From: G963677445 sp963678275
Lineage (GTDB): Bacteria; Bacteroidota; Ignavibacteria; Ignavibacteriales; Melioribacteraceae
DNA: 64,000 nt
Direction: 5' to 3'
Assembly (NCBI GenBank): GCA_963678275.1
Contig: OY782765.1
Coordinates: 5,146,001 to 5,210,000 of the forward strand
The notes beneath the pieces were generated by a model that made no database searches, was not told the origin of the DNA, and saw only the letters and a list, made by a program, of their open reading frames with translations. Position 1 is the stretch's first letter. Each line of letters starts with the position of its first letter. Both the position numbers and the translations under genes were made by a program. This document shows positions 54,310 to 62,665 of the stretch, one piece after another.

Positions 54310-56244
54310 TTATTTTAAAAGCGTCATCTTTTTTGTATCAGAAAACCCGTTTATATTATAGTTGTAAAAATATACCCCGGCCGGAAGTTTCCCCGCGTTA
54401 AAATAAACAGAATAATGGCCGGCAGGTTTATTTTCATTAACGAGAGTTTTAATCTTTCTTCCAAGCATATCATATACGACAAGGGTAATATGTCCCTCCG
54501 CGGCGAGGGAATAATTAATCCTGGTTTCAGGGTTAAAGGGATTCGGATAATTCTGATTTAGCGAAAATTCGGCGGGGAGAATTTCTTTCTCCGCGTCAAA
54601 GACTGTCGCGTTGGGATCATATATTCTTATATCGTCGAACCAGAATTTCCTTCCCTCAAAAGAATGATGTTCCGCTACAATCTGAAGCGCGTCAATCGCG
54701 GTCCAGTCAAAATCACCCTGGGGCGGAAACCAGCCGTTATCCCATGAACCAAGCTCCTGCATGGATGAGAGGGGTATCTTAAGAAGCTGCCATTCCCCGT
54801 TCCAGTTTACAAGGTTATCATCAATGGTTAGTCCCATTCTCCATGGGTGATCTTCCGGAACATCTGTTTTTGTATCTACAAACCGGATATCAATGCTGCT
54901 TCCGGGGGTATCTCCTTTTATATATAACTCAAGTATGAAGTTTTCATTCAGCAGTCGTGAAAAATCGCGGTCATGGAGAAAATCAACCCCAAGGTTGTCA
55001 TACTGATCTCCTCCATCCCAGGAAACCGAACATTTTCCCGAATAGGGGGAATTCATATCATAGAGTTTTGCCTCGCCGCTGGTATTCGCGTTCGCGTAGG
55101 TGTACTTACCAAAAAAATCATCATAAATTTTGACAGCGGCGCTGTCGGGAAGTGGGGTGTAAACAGATTGTGGAGGTGTATTTAACCCGAGAGCCGCGAG
55201 CAGAGGAATATTCAGGTCATAATCGAAGAATCCGGGGGTGTCTTTCTCAAAGAGGCCGAATCCTCCATGGTAATCCCAGGTGGTCCAGACAAATCCCCTT
55301 TCCTCCATCATTTCCCTTATCATTTCATACCACGCGACCCTGTCTTCATTTTCGCTGTTTGGTATATATACTCCGAATTCTCCACAGAACAGAGGGACAT
55401 TTCTTTGATCTTTGAATTGTTTTGCTATATCAAGCATTGCCGCCATGCGCGACTCATTTCCCACACCGGGATAATCGTTATAAGAGCCTTCAATCCATGT
55501 GCCAATTAATTCCTGCGGGCATTGAGGCATTTCCGCTGAATTATAAGGAAAGGGAATTCCGACCACCGGCTCCATTGAAGGATCGGTCCAGCCCGCGCCC
55601 TGGTGTGTAAAGAGAAAGGGATCATAAAAGTGGAATGTATAGATAAGGTTATTATCCTCAAAGTCAGGCATATATATCAAATTGTGAAAACTGTTCCAGC
55701 CCGCGGGTCCGACAATGATTGTGTGAAAAGTATCTTTTTCTCTTATCGCCTCAATTACTTCTCCCTGTATGGCATTCCAGAGAGAATCTTCAATGCCGTG
55801 AGGTTCATTTAATATTTCATAATATAAATTTTCATAACCGGCGCTGTAACGTTCGGCAAGCTGAGTCCATACAGGAATAAGAATTTCTCCAACCTGGGGG
55901 CTTGTTGAGGATGTTACATCAAAGGAGTGATTGTCGAGGATAAGATGCATACCGGTTTGTTCCGCCATTCCAACCGCTTCATCCAAAAAATAGAGGAAGA
56001 GGGGATCGAGGGTATAATCGGGGGCGCCGCTTGTCATATCATGCATTCTTACAGGCAGCCTGATAACATCACAACCCAGCGATTTTACATTTTCAAAATC
56101 TTCAACAGAATAACGCTGAAACTGAATCTGCTGCGGGGATGATGACTGAAACCAGTTAGTCAGGTTAACTCCTCTGCTGAAAGGAGCCTGCTGGCAATAA
56201 TATGACGCGGAGAACAAAGTAAATAACAGGATAAGCTTTTTCAT
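54310..56244 (-). CDS. Secreted glycoside hydrolase family 5 enzyme with type IX secretion sorting domain
   Basis: A 644-residue protein with a signal peptide (MKKLILLFTLFSASYYC). The GH5 barrel spans about residues 22-345: RGVNLTNWF, DVIRLPV, LDNHS, the acid/base Glu147 in LNEPHG and the nucleophile Glu289 in CGEFGVY. A carbohydrate-binding-like beta domain follows (about 365-550), and the C-terminus has NYPNPFNPETRINYSL plus GVYFYNYNINGFSDTKKM, the sorting signal for type IX secretion. It likely cuts beta-linked glucans or mannans outside the cell. It is monocistronic. Confidence 0.95.
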   Translation of the reverse strand: MKKLILLFTLFSASYYCQQAPFSRGVNLTNWFQSSSPQQIQFQRYSVEDFENVKSLGCDVIRLPVRMHDMTSGAPDYTLDPLFLYFLDEAVGMAEQTGMHLILDNHSFDVTSSTSPQVGEILIPVWTQLAERYSAGYENLYYEILNEPHGIEDSLWNAIQGEVIEAIREKDTFHTIIVGPAGWNSFHNLIYMPDFEDNNLIYTFHFYDPFLFTHQGAGWTDPSMEPVVGIPFPYNSAEMPQCPQELIGTWIEGSYNDYPGVGNESRMAAMLDIAKQFKDQRNVPLFCGEFGVYIPNSENEDRVAWYEMIREMMEERGFVWTTWDYHGGFGLFEKDTPGFFDYDLNIPLLAALGLNTPPQSVYTPLPDSAAVKIYDDFFGKYTYANANTSGEAKLYDMNSPYSGKCSVSWDGGDQYDNLGVDFLHDRDFSRLLNENFILELYIKGDTPGSSIDIRFVDTKTDVPEDHPWRMGLTIDDNLVNWNGEWQLLKIPLSSMQELGSWDNGWFPPQGDFDWTAIDALQIVAEHHSFEGRKFWFDDIRIYDPNATVFDAEKEILPAEFSLNQNYPNPFNPETRINYSLAAEGHITLVVYDMLGRKIKTLVNENKPAGHYSVYFNAGKLPAGVYFYNYNINGFSDTKKMTLLK

Positions 56245-56634
56245 TGACAGATTCCGGGATTAATAATAATTACTCTCGTTATTAAAATAATAAATGTCTA
56301 AGTGAAATGCTCAGGGAGGATGGGGATGTTTTTGCCAGTAAGGCCGGGGCAGGGTTAAGAAAATTACTACGGAAGAAGTAAGGTTCAATGTAAAATGGGA
56401 AGTGGCGATTATCAATTAATAATTAACCATTAAAAAGGATTAACGGGATTTTTGGCGCCGGTCCAAATAAAAATCGTTTTTTTTGAAACCGAAATACAGA
56501 ATATCCCAATGAAATTCAATTCGTAATTCGTAATTTATAAGCTGGCAAAGCCAGAACCAAAAGGAAATGTAGAAAAAAAACGTAATCGTTCTCGAATAAC
56601 CTGAACGTTTTGAAAAGACGAGTACGAAGTACGA

Positions 56635-56897
56635 TTACTCCGTAAGGAGTCAAATTCTACGCAAAAAGGCAAAATTTTTGGCAACAATTCGGATTGTAGT
56701 TTTTCCTTAGCTTAGCTCTGTTGATCCCCTACAGGGATCTCACTAAATTTTTTTGTTCTTTACTACCCCATGGGGACGTTCCGCAATAATGCTGCTTTTC
56801 CAATGCAGATTCGATTCAAAATATATTCCTGGGAAAACCAATTCGTAATTCGTCATTCGTAATTCCTCATTGTTTCTGGCTTGCCAGTCTATGATTA
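56635..56897 (+). repeat. 250-bp interspersed block, copy
   Basis: Close match to the blocks at 38717 and 58951 and the inverted one at 27833. Here the core reads AAGGAGTCAAATTCTACGC, with AAAAAGGC in place of AAAATGGC after it. Confidence 0.9.
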
Positions 56898-57130
56898 ATC
56901 CGTTAGTAGTTAAATTCTACGCAAAAAGGAAAAGTTTTTATCTGATTGCCAGTGAAATTTGGCATTAGATTCCGGCCTGCCTGCCTCTGGATAGTCTTTT
57001 CGCAAAAGACGCAAAAAACCGGAATGATAATTAATTGGTAATACCTGGGGAAAGTCAATTCCTAATTCGTAATTCGTAATTCCTCATTATCACTGGCTTG
57101 CCAGTTTACGATTATGATTATGATGTTTTA

Positions 57131-57440
57131 TCCGTCGAAATCGAAATCGTTTATTTGTCGCGCGAAGAGGCAGAGAAAAAAGGATACCTTATTTTTTGTT
57201 TTTTAACCTTCCGGAAAACAACATTATAACTGCGTGAAAACATTTGTCATTTAGGGTATGAAATTAATGGACTTCTCTCCGGATTAGTTCCAGCTCAAGG
57301 TAGATCAAACCCCTCCCGTCCTCCCCTTAACATCTTAAGGGGAGGGGATTTCGATCTTTCACTATTGAAGAGTTTTTGGGAGGTTAGTATTTCTAATATT
57401 GTTGTTGCTAAATTTGAGATTTTATGTTATTCCAAAATGG
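57131..57440 (+). repeat. 300-bp interspersed block, copy 4
   Basis: Diverged distant copy, about 20 kb from the other three, with the same order of landmarks (AACCTTCCGGAAAACA, GCGTGAAAACATTTGTC, CCCCTCCCGTCCTCCCC hairpin, GAAGAGTTTTTGGGAGG) and the same following linker with AAATGGGGACTCCATA. Confidence 0.8.
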
Positions 57441-57550
57441 GGACTCCATAACCGCCGGGATGAAATCCTAAAGCATTCAGCCTTATAAATCCCGGTAAAA
57501 TCGAAATCGTTTTTTATCTCACGCCAGGACGCTGAGACGCAAAGAAAAGA

Positions 57551-57922
57551 GGAACCTTATTCTTTGTTTTTTAACCTTAGTAGCAGAGGATTCCCCGCCC
57601 GCCAAAATTAACCCTATTGCCTTTTTATTTTTCGGTATCGGAATTAAAAAATCAGAGTAAGAGTAGGAGTAAGATGGCCGGGTTGGTTAACGGGGATGGG
57701 ATTGTACATTTTTCCTTAGGGGGTGGGATTACGATTATTCCATAAGGAGTTAAATTCTACGCAAAATGGCAAAATTATATTTGACCATCAATTTACCGGG
57801 GAATTCTGTCTGCCTGTTCGCCGCGGAGAATCCCTGGCGGGACTTTTGATCAACTTCTTAACTTATTTCCCCACAATGAATTGCGGGGCTATTATCTGTC
57901 GTCCCTGACGGGACTTTTTTGG
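57551..57922 (+). repeat. 372-bp direct duplication, left copy
   Basis: Runs from AACCTTATTCTTTG through ATCAGAGTAAGAGTAGGAG, GGTTGGTTAACGGGGATGGG, the AAGGAGTTAAATTCTACGC core and a REP-like triple hairpin. The right copy is 58191-58564, 640 bases away, with only scattered differences. Confidence 0.88.
57830..57920 (+). repeat. REP-like triple hairpin, copy 3
   Basis: Outer TCCCTGGCGGGA and TCCCTGACGGGA hairpins flank CCCCACAATGAATTGCGGGG. It forms the 3' end of the left 372-bp repeat. Confidence 0.85.
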
Positions 57923-58061
57923 GATTTTGAAGTTATCTTAAAGAAAAATTGCAAGTTCTTATCTCTTCACTCTCCACTATCCACTTTTGCTTCTGGCTTG
58001 CCAGTCTATGATTACGATTATGATTATTGAGAATGGAGATTCTTTTTAAAATTGAGTTTAA

Positions 58062-58142
58062 AATAACTCCGCGCCTTTAGGCCGGAGACCCCCAACGAAA
58101 CAACCACACTCAAATGGCTTTAGCCCAAAGAGCGGCTGGCGG
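58062..58142 (+). repeat. GGCTTTAGCC hairpin unit
   Basis: Contains CGCGCCTTTAGGCCGGAG and ATGGCTTTAGCCCAAAGAG. A related unit in the other orientation lies at 27715-27800. Units of this type are common between genes in Bacteroidetes-like genomes. Confidence 0.6.
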
Positions 58143-58190
58143 GAGAATTAAGAATTAGGAATGAGGAATGAGGAATGAAAGGAATGTAAT

Positions 58191-58564
58191 GAAACCTTAT
58201 TCTTTGTTTCTTAACCTTAGTAGCAAAGGATTTCCCTCCTCCCCAAAAAAATTAACCTTATTGCCTTTTTATTTTTCGGTATCGGAATTAAAAAATCAGA
58301 GTAAGAGTATGAGTAAGATGGCCGGGTTGGTTAACGGGGATGGGATTGTACATTTTTCCTTAGGGGGTGGGATTACGATTATTCCATAAGGAGTCAAATT
58401 CTACGCAAAAAGGCAAAATTTTATTTGACCATCAATTTACAGGGGAATTCTGTCTGCCTGTTCGCCGCGGAGAATCCCTGGCGGGACTTTTGATCAACCT
58501 CTTAACTTATTTCCCCACAATGAATTGCGGGGCTATTATCTGTCGTCCCTAACGGGACTTTTTC
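58191..58564 (+). repeat. 372-bp direct duplication, right copy
   Basis: Same unit as 57551-57922. In its core AAAAAGGC replaces AAAATGGC, and its final hairpin reads GTCCCTAACGGGAC. It ends eight bases before the MITE-like element. Confidence 0.88.
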
Positions 58565-58572
58565 TAAATAAT

Positions 58573-58766
58573 ACAGGGCTCCTGACATCAGAAATATAAA
58601 GTGTTGAAATAAAACAATATAGATTTTTAGTTGCGTATATACGCATGCAACTGTTATTTTGAATCCTGTTAAAAAGAATTGCGTTTATGATTTTTATTTG
58701 CATAAAACCATTTGAAAATTACATATAATTATCTCATTTCAATATACGTGATGTCAGGAGCCCTGT
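58573..58766. mobile_element. MITE-like element with 18-bp terminal inverted repeats
   Basis: A 194-bp AT-rich segment bounded by perfect 18-bp inverted repeats, ACAGGGCTCCTGACATCA at 58573-58590 and its complement at 58749-58766, and flanked on both sides by AATAAT (58567-58572 and 58767-58772), a likely 6-bp target duplication. The inside has no open frame and contains a palindromic GCGTATATACGC near 58633. This is the structure of a non-autonomous transposable element. No matching transposase is in the window. Confidence 0.75.
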
Positions 58767-58810
58767 AATAATGATTATCAACAAGTAAATATTAAATCAG
58801 ATTAATGTGA

Positions 58811-58902
58811 ATCCCGGCAGGGATGAAAGAGAATAGCCCCTATTTTCAAATAGGGGAAAATGTATAAAGAGTGGTAAATAAGTCCCGGTAGGGACGACAG
58901 AA
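58811..58902 (-). repeat. REP-like triple hairpin, inverted diverged copy
   Basis: ATCCCGGCAGGGAT and GTCCCGGTAGGGAC outer hairpins flank CCCCTATTTTCAAATAGGGG. The same architecture as the plus-strand units but with different loop and stem bases, as expected when hairpins are kept by compensating change. Confidence 0.7.
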
Positions 58903-58950
58903 TTAGTTTGTTTCTGGCTTCGCCAGTTTATGATTAAGATTACGATTAGG

Positions 58951-59229
58951 ATTATTCCGTAAGGAGTTAAATTCTACGCAAAAAGGCAAAATTTTTGGCA
59001 ACAATTCGGATTGTAGTTTTTCCTTAGCTTAGCTCTGTTGATCCCCTACAGGGATATTACTGTATTTTTTTGTTCTTTACTACCCCATGGGGACGTTCCG
59101 CAATAATGCTGTTTCTCCAAAGCAGATTCGATTCAAAATATATTCCTGGGAAAACCAATTCGTCATTCGTCATTTTTATCCGCCGCGGAGGACGTAATTC
59201 CTCATTGTTTCTGGCTTGCCAGTTTACGA
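58951..59229 (+). repeat. 250-bp interspersed block with small insertion
   Basis: Matches the other blocks but carries about 25 extra bases with CCGCCGCGGAGG near 59180 inside the heptamer-like ATTCGTCATTCGTCA part. It leads directly into the 110-bp repeat. Confidence 0.85.
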
Positions 59230-59236
59230 GTACGTA

Positions 59237-59346
59237 TTTAGGATCGCGGCCTGAATATCGGCAACATGTAATTTGCGGGCTTTTTGACAAATTTTGCTCC
59301 CTGGATTATCCTCAACATGTTGGCGTTAGTGTGGTGATAAGAGCCT
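59237..59346 (+). repeat. 110-bp interspersed repeat, copy 4
   Basis: Begins TTTAGGATCGCGGCC; boxes GGCAACATGTA and CAACATGTTGGCG; ends GTGTGGTGATAAGAGCCT. It abuts the heptamer array. Confidence 0.85.
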
Positions 59347-59347
59347 G

Positions 59348-59431
59348 ATTCCCAATTCCCAATTCCTAATTCCTAATTCCTAATTCCTAATTCCTCATTC
59401 CCAATTCCTAATTCCTAATTCCCAATTCCCC
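59348..59431 (+). repeat. Heptamer tandem array, 12 units
   Basis: Twelve 7-base units of the form ATTCCTA, ATTCCCA or ATTCCTC in a row. Shorter runs of the related unit ATTCGTA occur at 56840-56870 and 57060-57085 and, inverted, near 27855. Confidence 0.9.
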
Positions 59432-59476
59432 CTTGTTTCCGTTTTGGCAAGCCTGGGGAACATCCACGGGGGTTCC

Positions 59477-59505
59477 TTGAGTTTTGAGCATATGTTCATT
59501 ATATT
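59477..59505 (+). promoter_or_regulatory. Sigma70-like promoter of the DUF134 operon
   Basis: TTGAGT (59477-59482) and TATATT (59500-59505) are separated by 17 bases, 22 bases before the ATG at 59527. The promoter lies just past the repeat cluster. Confidence 0.5.
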
Positions 59506-59526
59506 TGCAAGAAAAAGAAAAGAAAT

Positions 59527-59976
59527 ATGTCGCGGCCGGAAAAAGAAAGAATTGTAAATCTTCCCCCTCTCTATACCGAATTCATTCCTGTCGGTAATCT
59601 GAGCAGTAAAAACATGTCCGTATTAAGTCTGGATGAATATGAAGCGTTCAGACTGGCGGATTATATGGGTTTATCGCATGAAGAGGCCTCGAGGGAAATG
59701 GAGATTTCACGAGCTACTTTTACCCGGCTTATAGAAAAAGCGAGGAAAAAAATCGCTTCCCTGATCATTGAAGGAAAAGGACTTAATGTTGAGGGAGGCA
59801 ATATACATTTCAGAAAAAATATAATTAAATGTTCCGATTGTGGACAAATGTTTAAAATAAAAATAAATCATAACATAGATGAATGTCCGGCATGCGAATC
59901 AACAAATGTATTTAATCTCGCGGGCAGTTTCGGACATGGTAAATGTTGTTATGATGATATAACAGACGGAGGATAA
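59527..59976 (+). CDS. DUF134 helix-turn-helix protein with zinc ribbon
   Basis: A 149-residue DUF134 protein. Residues 1-95 form the sigma-like helix-turn-helix (SLDEYEAFRLADYMGLSHEE and MEISRATFTRLIEKARKKI). A C-terminal zinc ribbon follows with CSDCGQMF and CPACEST. DUF134 genes are common in anaerobes beside DUF5320 and NifX/NifB-type protein genes, probably as regulators. Here it ends one base before a DUF5320 gene and leads a plus-strand run of redox-related genes. Confidence 0.93.
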   Translation: MSRPEKERIVNLPPLYTEFIPVGNLSSKNMSVLSLDEYEAFRLADYMGLSHEEASREMEISRATFTRLIEKARKKIASLIIEGKGLNVEGGNIHFRKNIIKCSDCGQMFKIKINHNIDECPACESTNVFNLAGSFGHGKCCYDDITDGG

Positions 59977-59977
59977 A

Positions 59978-60265
59978 ATGCCTGGTTTTGATGCTACAGG
60001 TCCAATGGGCAGAGGCCCTCAAACCGGAAGGGGTATGGGCAGATGCAATGAGAGTAACGCGGAAATAAATTATGGTTTCGGCAGATTCAGAAATGGAAGA
60101 GGCAGAGGTTTTGGCAGGAGAATGAGAGCCGGACAGGGATTCGCGCAGGAAATGATTCCCGCCCAAGGCCCAGAAGATATTACGGCCGTTATGGAAAACA
60201 GAATAGCGGAGCTGGAAAAGCGTATTATTGAACTGGAAGGAAAAAAGGATAAAGCTGATTCTTAA
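59978..60265 (+). CDS. DUF5320 family protein
   Basis: A 95-residue protein. The N-terminal half is glycine/arginine-rich with the family start MPGFDATGPMGRGPQTGRGM and one cysteine; the C-terminal half is a short coiled coil (MENRIAELEKRIIELEGKK). The family is known from anaerobic bacteria and archaea; the function is unknown, but the constant link to DUF134 suggests they work together. One base separates it from the DUF134 stop. Confidence 0.9.
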   Translation: MPGFDATGPMGRGPQTGRGMGRCNESNAEINYGFGRFRNGRGRGFGRRMRAGQGFAQEMIPAQGPEDITAVMENRIAELEKRIIELEGKKDKADS

Positions 60266-60449
60266 AATCAATTTTACCTTTTTCTGTTTTAACATACTGA
60301 AATATTTTCGGGAAACTTCTTCACCAAAAAAATGTGAATGAAGGGTAATTCAGTATGCCTGATCCGGGCAGAATTACAGATATTTTATTGATTTTGATCC
60401 GGGCCTGACCAGGTAAACAGAATAAGTATACCACAAATAATGAGAAATA

Positions 60450-61229
60450 ATGAAAATTACAGTATTATCAGATAACAGGGCAGCTCCAGGTTTTGAATCT
60501 GAACACGGCCTGTCATTTTATATCGAGTCAGAAGATGAAAAAATAATCTTCGATACCGGTTCATCAGATTTATTTTTAAGGAACGGTTTAAAAAAGGGGA
60601 TAGAATTTACCGGTGAAGAGACCATAGTCCTGAGTCACGGCCACTGGGATCATGGGAACGGGCTTAAATATCCTGACGGCAACAGACTGCTATGTCATCC
60701 GGATGTTTTTATGAAGAGGTTCAGGAAAGCGGATAACTCCTATGTAGGACTTGATCTTAGTGAGAAGGAGATAAAGGAAAAGTTTTCCGTGGCTCTTTCT
60801 GAAAAACCATATAAAATTAAAGATAATATCATTTTTGCCGGGGGCATTCCGCGGGAAAATTCTTTCGAGTCGCGAAAAACAACCTTTATTGATAGAAAGG
60901 GTAATGATGATTTTATCCCTGATGATTCGGCAATTTTTATTATTGAGGATGAAAAGCTGAATATTATAACCGGTTGTTCACACGCGGGCATCTGTAATAT
61001 AATTGAGTACGCGATGAAACTGACCGGAAAGAGCGCTGTGCATAATATTATCGGAGGATTTCATTTGAAAGAAAATGATTCGCTCCTTAAAGAGACAATG
61101 AAGTATTTTAAGAATCGCGATATAAATGTTTTGTACCCCTGCCACTGTACATCCGATTTGGTGATAAATGAGCTGAAGAAACATTTTAATGTAAAAGATG
61201 CCGCGGCAGGCATGGAAATTATTCTGTAA
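60450..61229 (+). CDS. MBL-fold metallo-hydrolase
   Basis: A 259-residue metallo-beta-lactamase-fold protein. The metal-binding motif is SHGHWDHGNGL (HxHxDH with W), with later ligands in TGCSHAGICNII and GGFHLKEND. It resembles the archaeal/anaerobe group annotated as dihydropterin aminobenzene phosphate synthase-like, but the reaction is unproven. It follows DUF5320 by about 185 bases and precedes the FAD oxidoreductase by 21 bases. Confidence 0.9.
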   Translation: MKITVLSDNRAAPGFESEHGLSFYIESEDEKIIFDTGSSDLFLRNGLKKGIEFTGEETIVLSHGHWDHGNGLKYPDGNRLLCHPDVFMKRFRKADNSYVGLDLSEKEIKEKFSVALSEKPYKIKDNIIFAGGIPRENSFESRKTTFIDRKGNDDFIPDDSAIFIIEDEKLNIITGCSHAGICNIIEYAMKLTGKSAVHNIIGGFHLKENDSLLKETMKYFKNRDINVLYPCHCTSDLVINELKKHFNVKDAAAGMEIIL

Positions 61230-61250
61230 AATCTTAAGAAAGAGGAAAAA

Positions 61251-62603
61251 ATGAAAAATTATGATGTAATAATTATCGGTTCCGGTCCTGCCGGAATAAT
61301 TACGGGAGTGACATTGAGAAAATTACATCCCGAAAAAAAAGTGCTGATGATAACAAAATCGGGGAAAGGACTGGTGCCCTGCGGAATTCCTTATATATTC
61401 CACAAACTGAAATCGGTTGAAGAAAATAAAATGGGTCCGAAACCTTTTGTGGATGCCGGTGGTGAACTGCTGGTCGATCCGGTAACTGAGGTTAAAACCG
61501 CTGAAAAAAAGGTTATCGTTGAATCGGGAGAGGAATATTCTTTTGATAAACTGGTCTTCGCGACCGGCTCTGTTCCTGTTGTACCTTCTTCTCTGCCTGG
61601 TCATGATCTGGAGAATGTATTTTATATTAAAAAGGATTATGATTATATCTCCCGGCTGTTTGATAAAATTCAGGATCTGAAAAATATAGTAATAGTAGGA
61701 GGAGGATTTATCGGGGCGGAAGTTGCCGAACAGCTTGCCGCCAACGAGGGAAAAGTTGTCACTCTGATTGAAAGTGAGGCGAACTGTTTCTCAAAAGCAT
61801 TTTCTCCCGAACTTAGCGCTATTGCCACCGAACAGGTGAAAATGACCGGTGTCAATGTGAAAACATCCACAATGGTGAAAGAGATAAAAGGGAGAGATGG
61901 TAAATGTGAAAAAGTGATCACCTCATCGGGTGACGCCATTGCCGCCGACGCGGTTATCCTTTCTATTGGTTATAAACCTGAAACTATACTCGCGAAAGAA
62001 GCGGGTCTCGCGCTGAATAAAATGGGAGCCATAATAGTTGATAACTACGAAAGGACTTCTATTGATGATATCTGCGCTGTGGGGGACTGTTCACAGACAA
62101 TTGGTTTCCTCACAGGCAGGCAGGATTATATTATGCTGGCCTCCACCGCTACAGCCGAGGCGAGAGTGCTGGGTTATAATCTTTTCGGTATAAGGATTAA
62201 AAAATGTTTTTCAGGAACCCTGGGTGTCTTTTCCACAAAAATCGGCGACCTTACAATGGCTGCCGCCGGTGTCAATGATAATAACGGAAAGGAAGCCAAT
62301 GTTCACTTCATGACCGCGAAATTCAGTGATACCGATCGTCATCCCGCTACATTGCCCGACACATCCTCCCTGACACTGAAGCTCTATTTTTCACCCACCG
62401 ACGGGAGCATTCTCGGCGGTGAAGTATGGGGCGGCTGCTCGGCAGGTGAAATAATCAATATTATCGGGCTGGCAATTCAGAAAAATGTGACTGTATTTGA
62501 GCTTGTTTCCTACCAGTTCGGCACTCATCCACTGATTACCACGGCGCCGACAAAACCACTCATTGTAAAAGCTGCCGAAGCGGCAATTCAAATGATGAAT
62601 TAA
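61251..62603 (+). CDS. FAD-dependent disulfide reductase / NADH oxidase-like protein
   Basis: A 450-residue flavoprotein of the NADH oxidase/CoA-disulfide reductase group. FAD site IIGSGPAGIITG (residues 8-19), redox-active Cys44 in LVPCGIPYIF, NAD site VGGGFIGAEVAEQL (about 148-161) and a C-terminal dimerisation domain with AVGDCSQT. A single active-site cysteine at this position is used by NADH oxidases, CoA-disulfide and polysulfide reductases. The real acceptor (oxygen, CoA-disulfide, polysulfide) cannot be told. It fits the anaerobe-type run it sits in. Confidence 0.92.
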   Translation: MKNYDVIIIGSGPAGIITGVTLRKLHPEKKVLMITKSGKGLVPCGIPYIFHKLKSVEENKMGPKPFVDAGGELLVDPVTEVKTAEKKVIVESGEEYSFDKLVFATGSVPVVPSSLPGHDLENVFYIKKDYDYISRLFDKIQDLKNIVIVGGGFIGAEVAEQLAANEGKVVTLIESEANCFSKAFSPELSAIATEQVKMTGVNVKTSTMVKEIKGRDGKCEKVITSSGDAIAADAVILSIGYKPETILAKEAGLALNKMGAIIVDNYERTSIDDICAVGDCSQTIGFLTGRQDYIMLASTATAEARVLGYNLFGIRIKKCFSGTLGVFSTKIGDLTMAAAGVNDNNGKEANVHFMTAKFSDTDRHPATLPDTSSLTLKLYFSPTDGSILGGEVWGGCSAGEIINIIGLAIQKNVTVFELVSYQFGTHPLITTAPTKPLIVKAAEAAIQMMN

Positions 62604-62665
62604 AATTTAGTCCCCCGGCTGCCGGTTTTTTTATGCCGGCGGCCAAATATATATAAGGCAGATAA

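Larger units (their letters stand above)
56245..59526. repeat. 3.3-kb gene-free repeat cluster
   Basis: No gene is supported. In order: 250-bp block (56635-56897); an AAGGAG-type core with a different tail near 56904; 300-bp block copy 4 (57131-57440); the 372-bp direct duplication (57551-57922 and 58191-58564), each copy ending in a REP-like triple hairpin; a hairpin unit with GGCCGGAG and GGCTTTAGCC (58062-58142); the MITE-like element (58573-58766); an inverted REP-like unit (58811-58902); 250-bp block (58951-59229); 110-bp repeat copy 4 (59237-59346); and the heptamer array (59348-59431). Confidence 0.85.

Noticed and set aside
57723..58552. Two similar open frames (57723 and 58367) ending in GAIICRP
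   Set aside because: They are explained by the 372-bp DNA duplication; other copies of the same repeat have frame-breaking changes.
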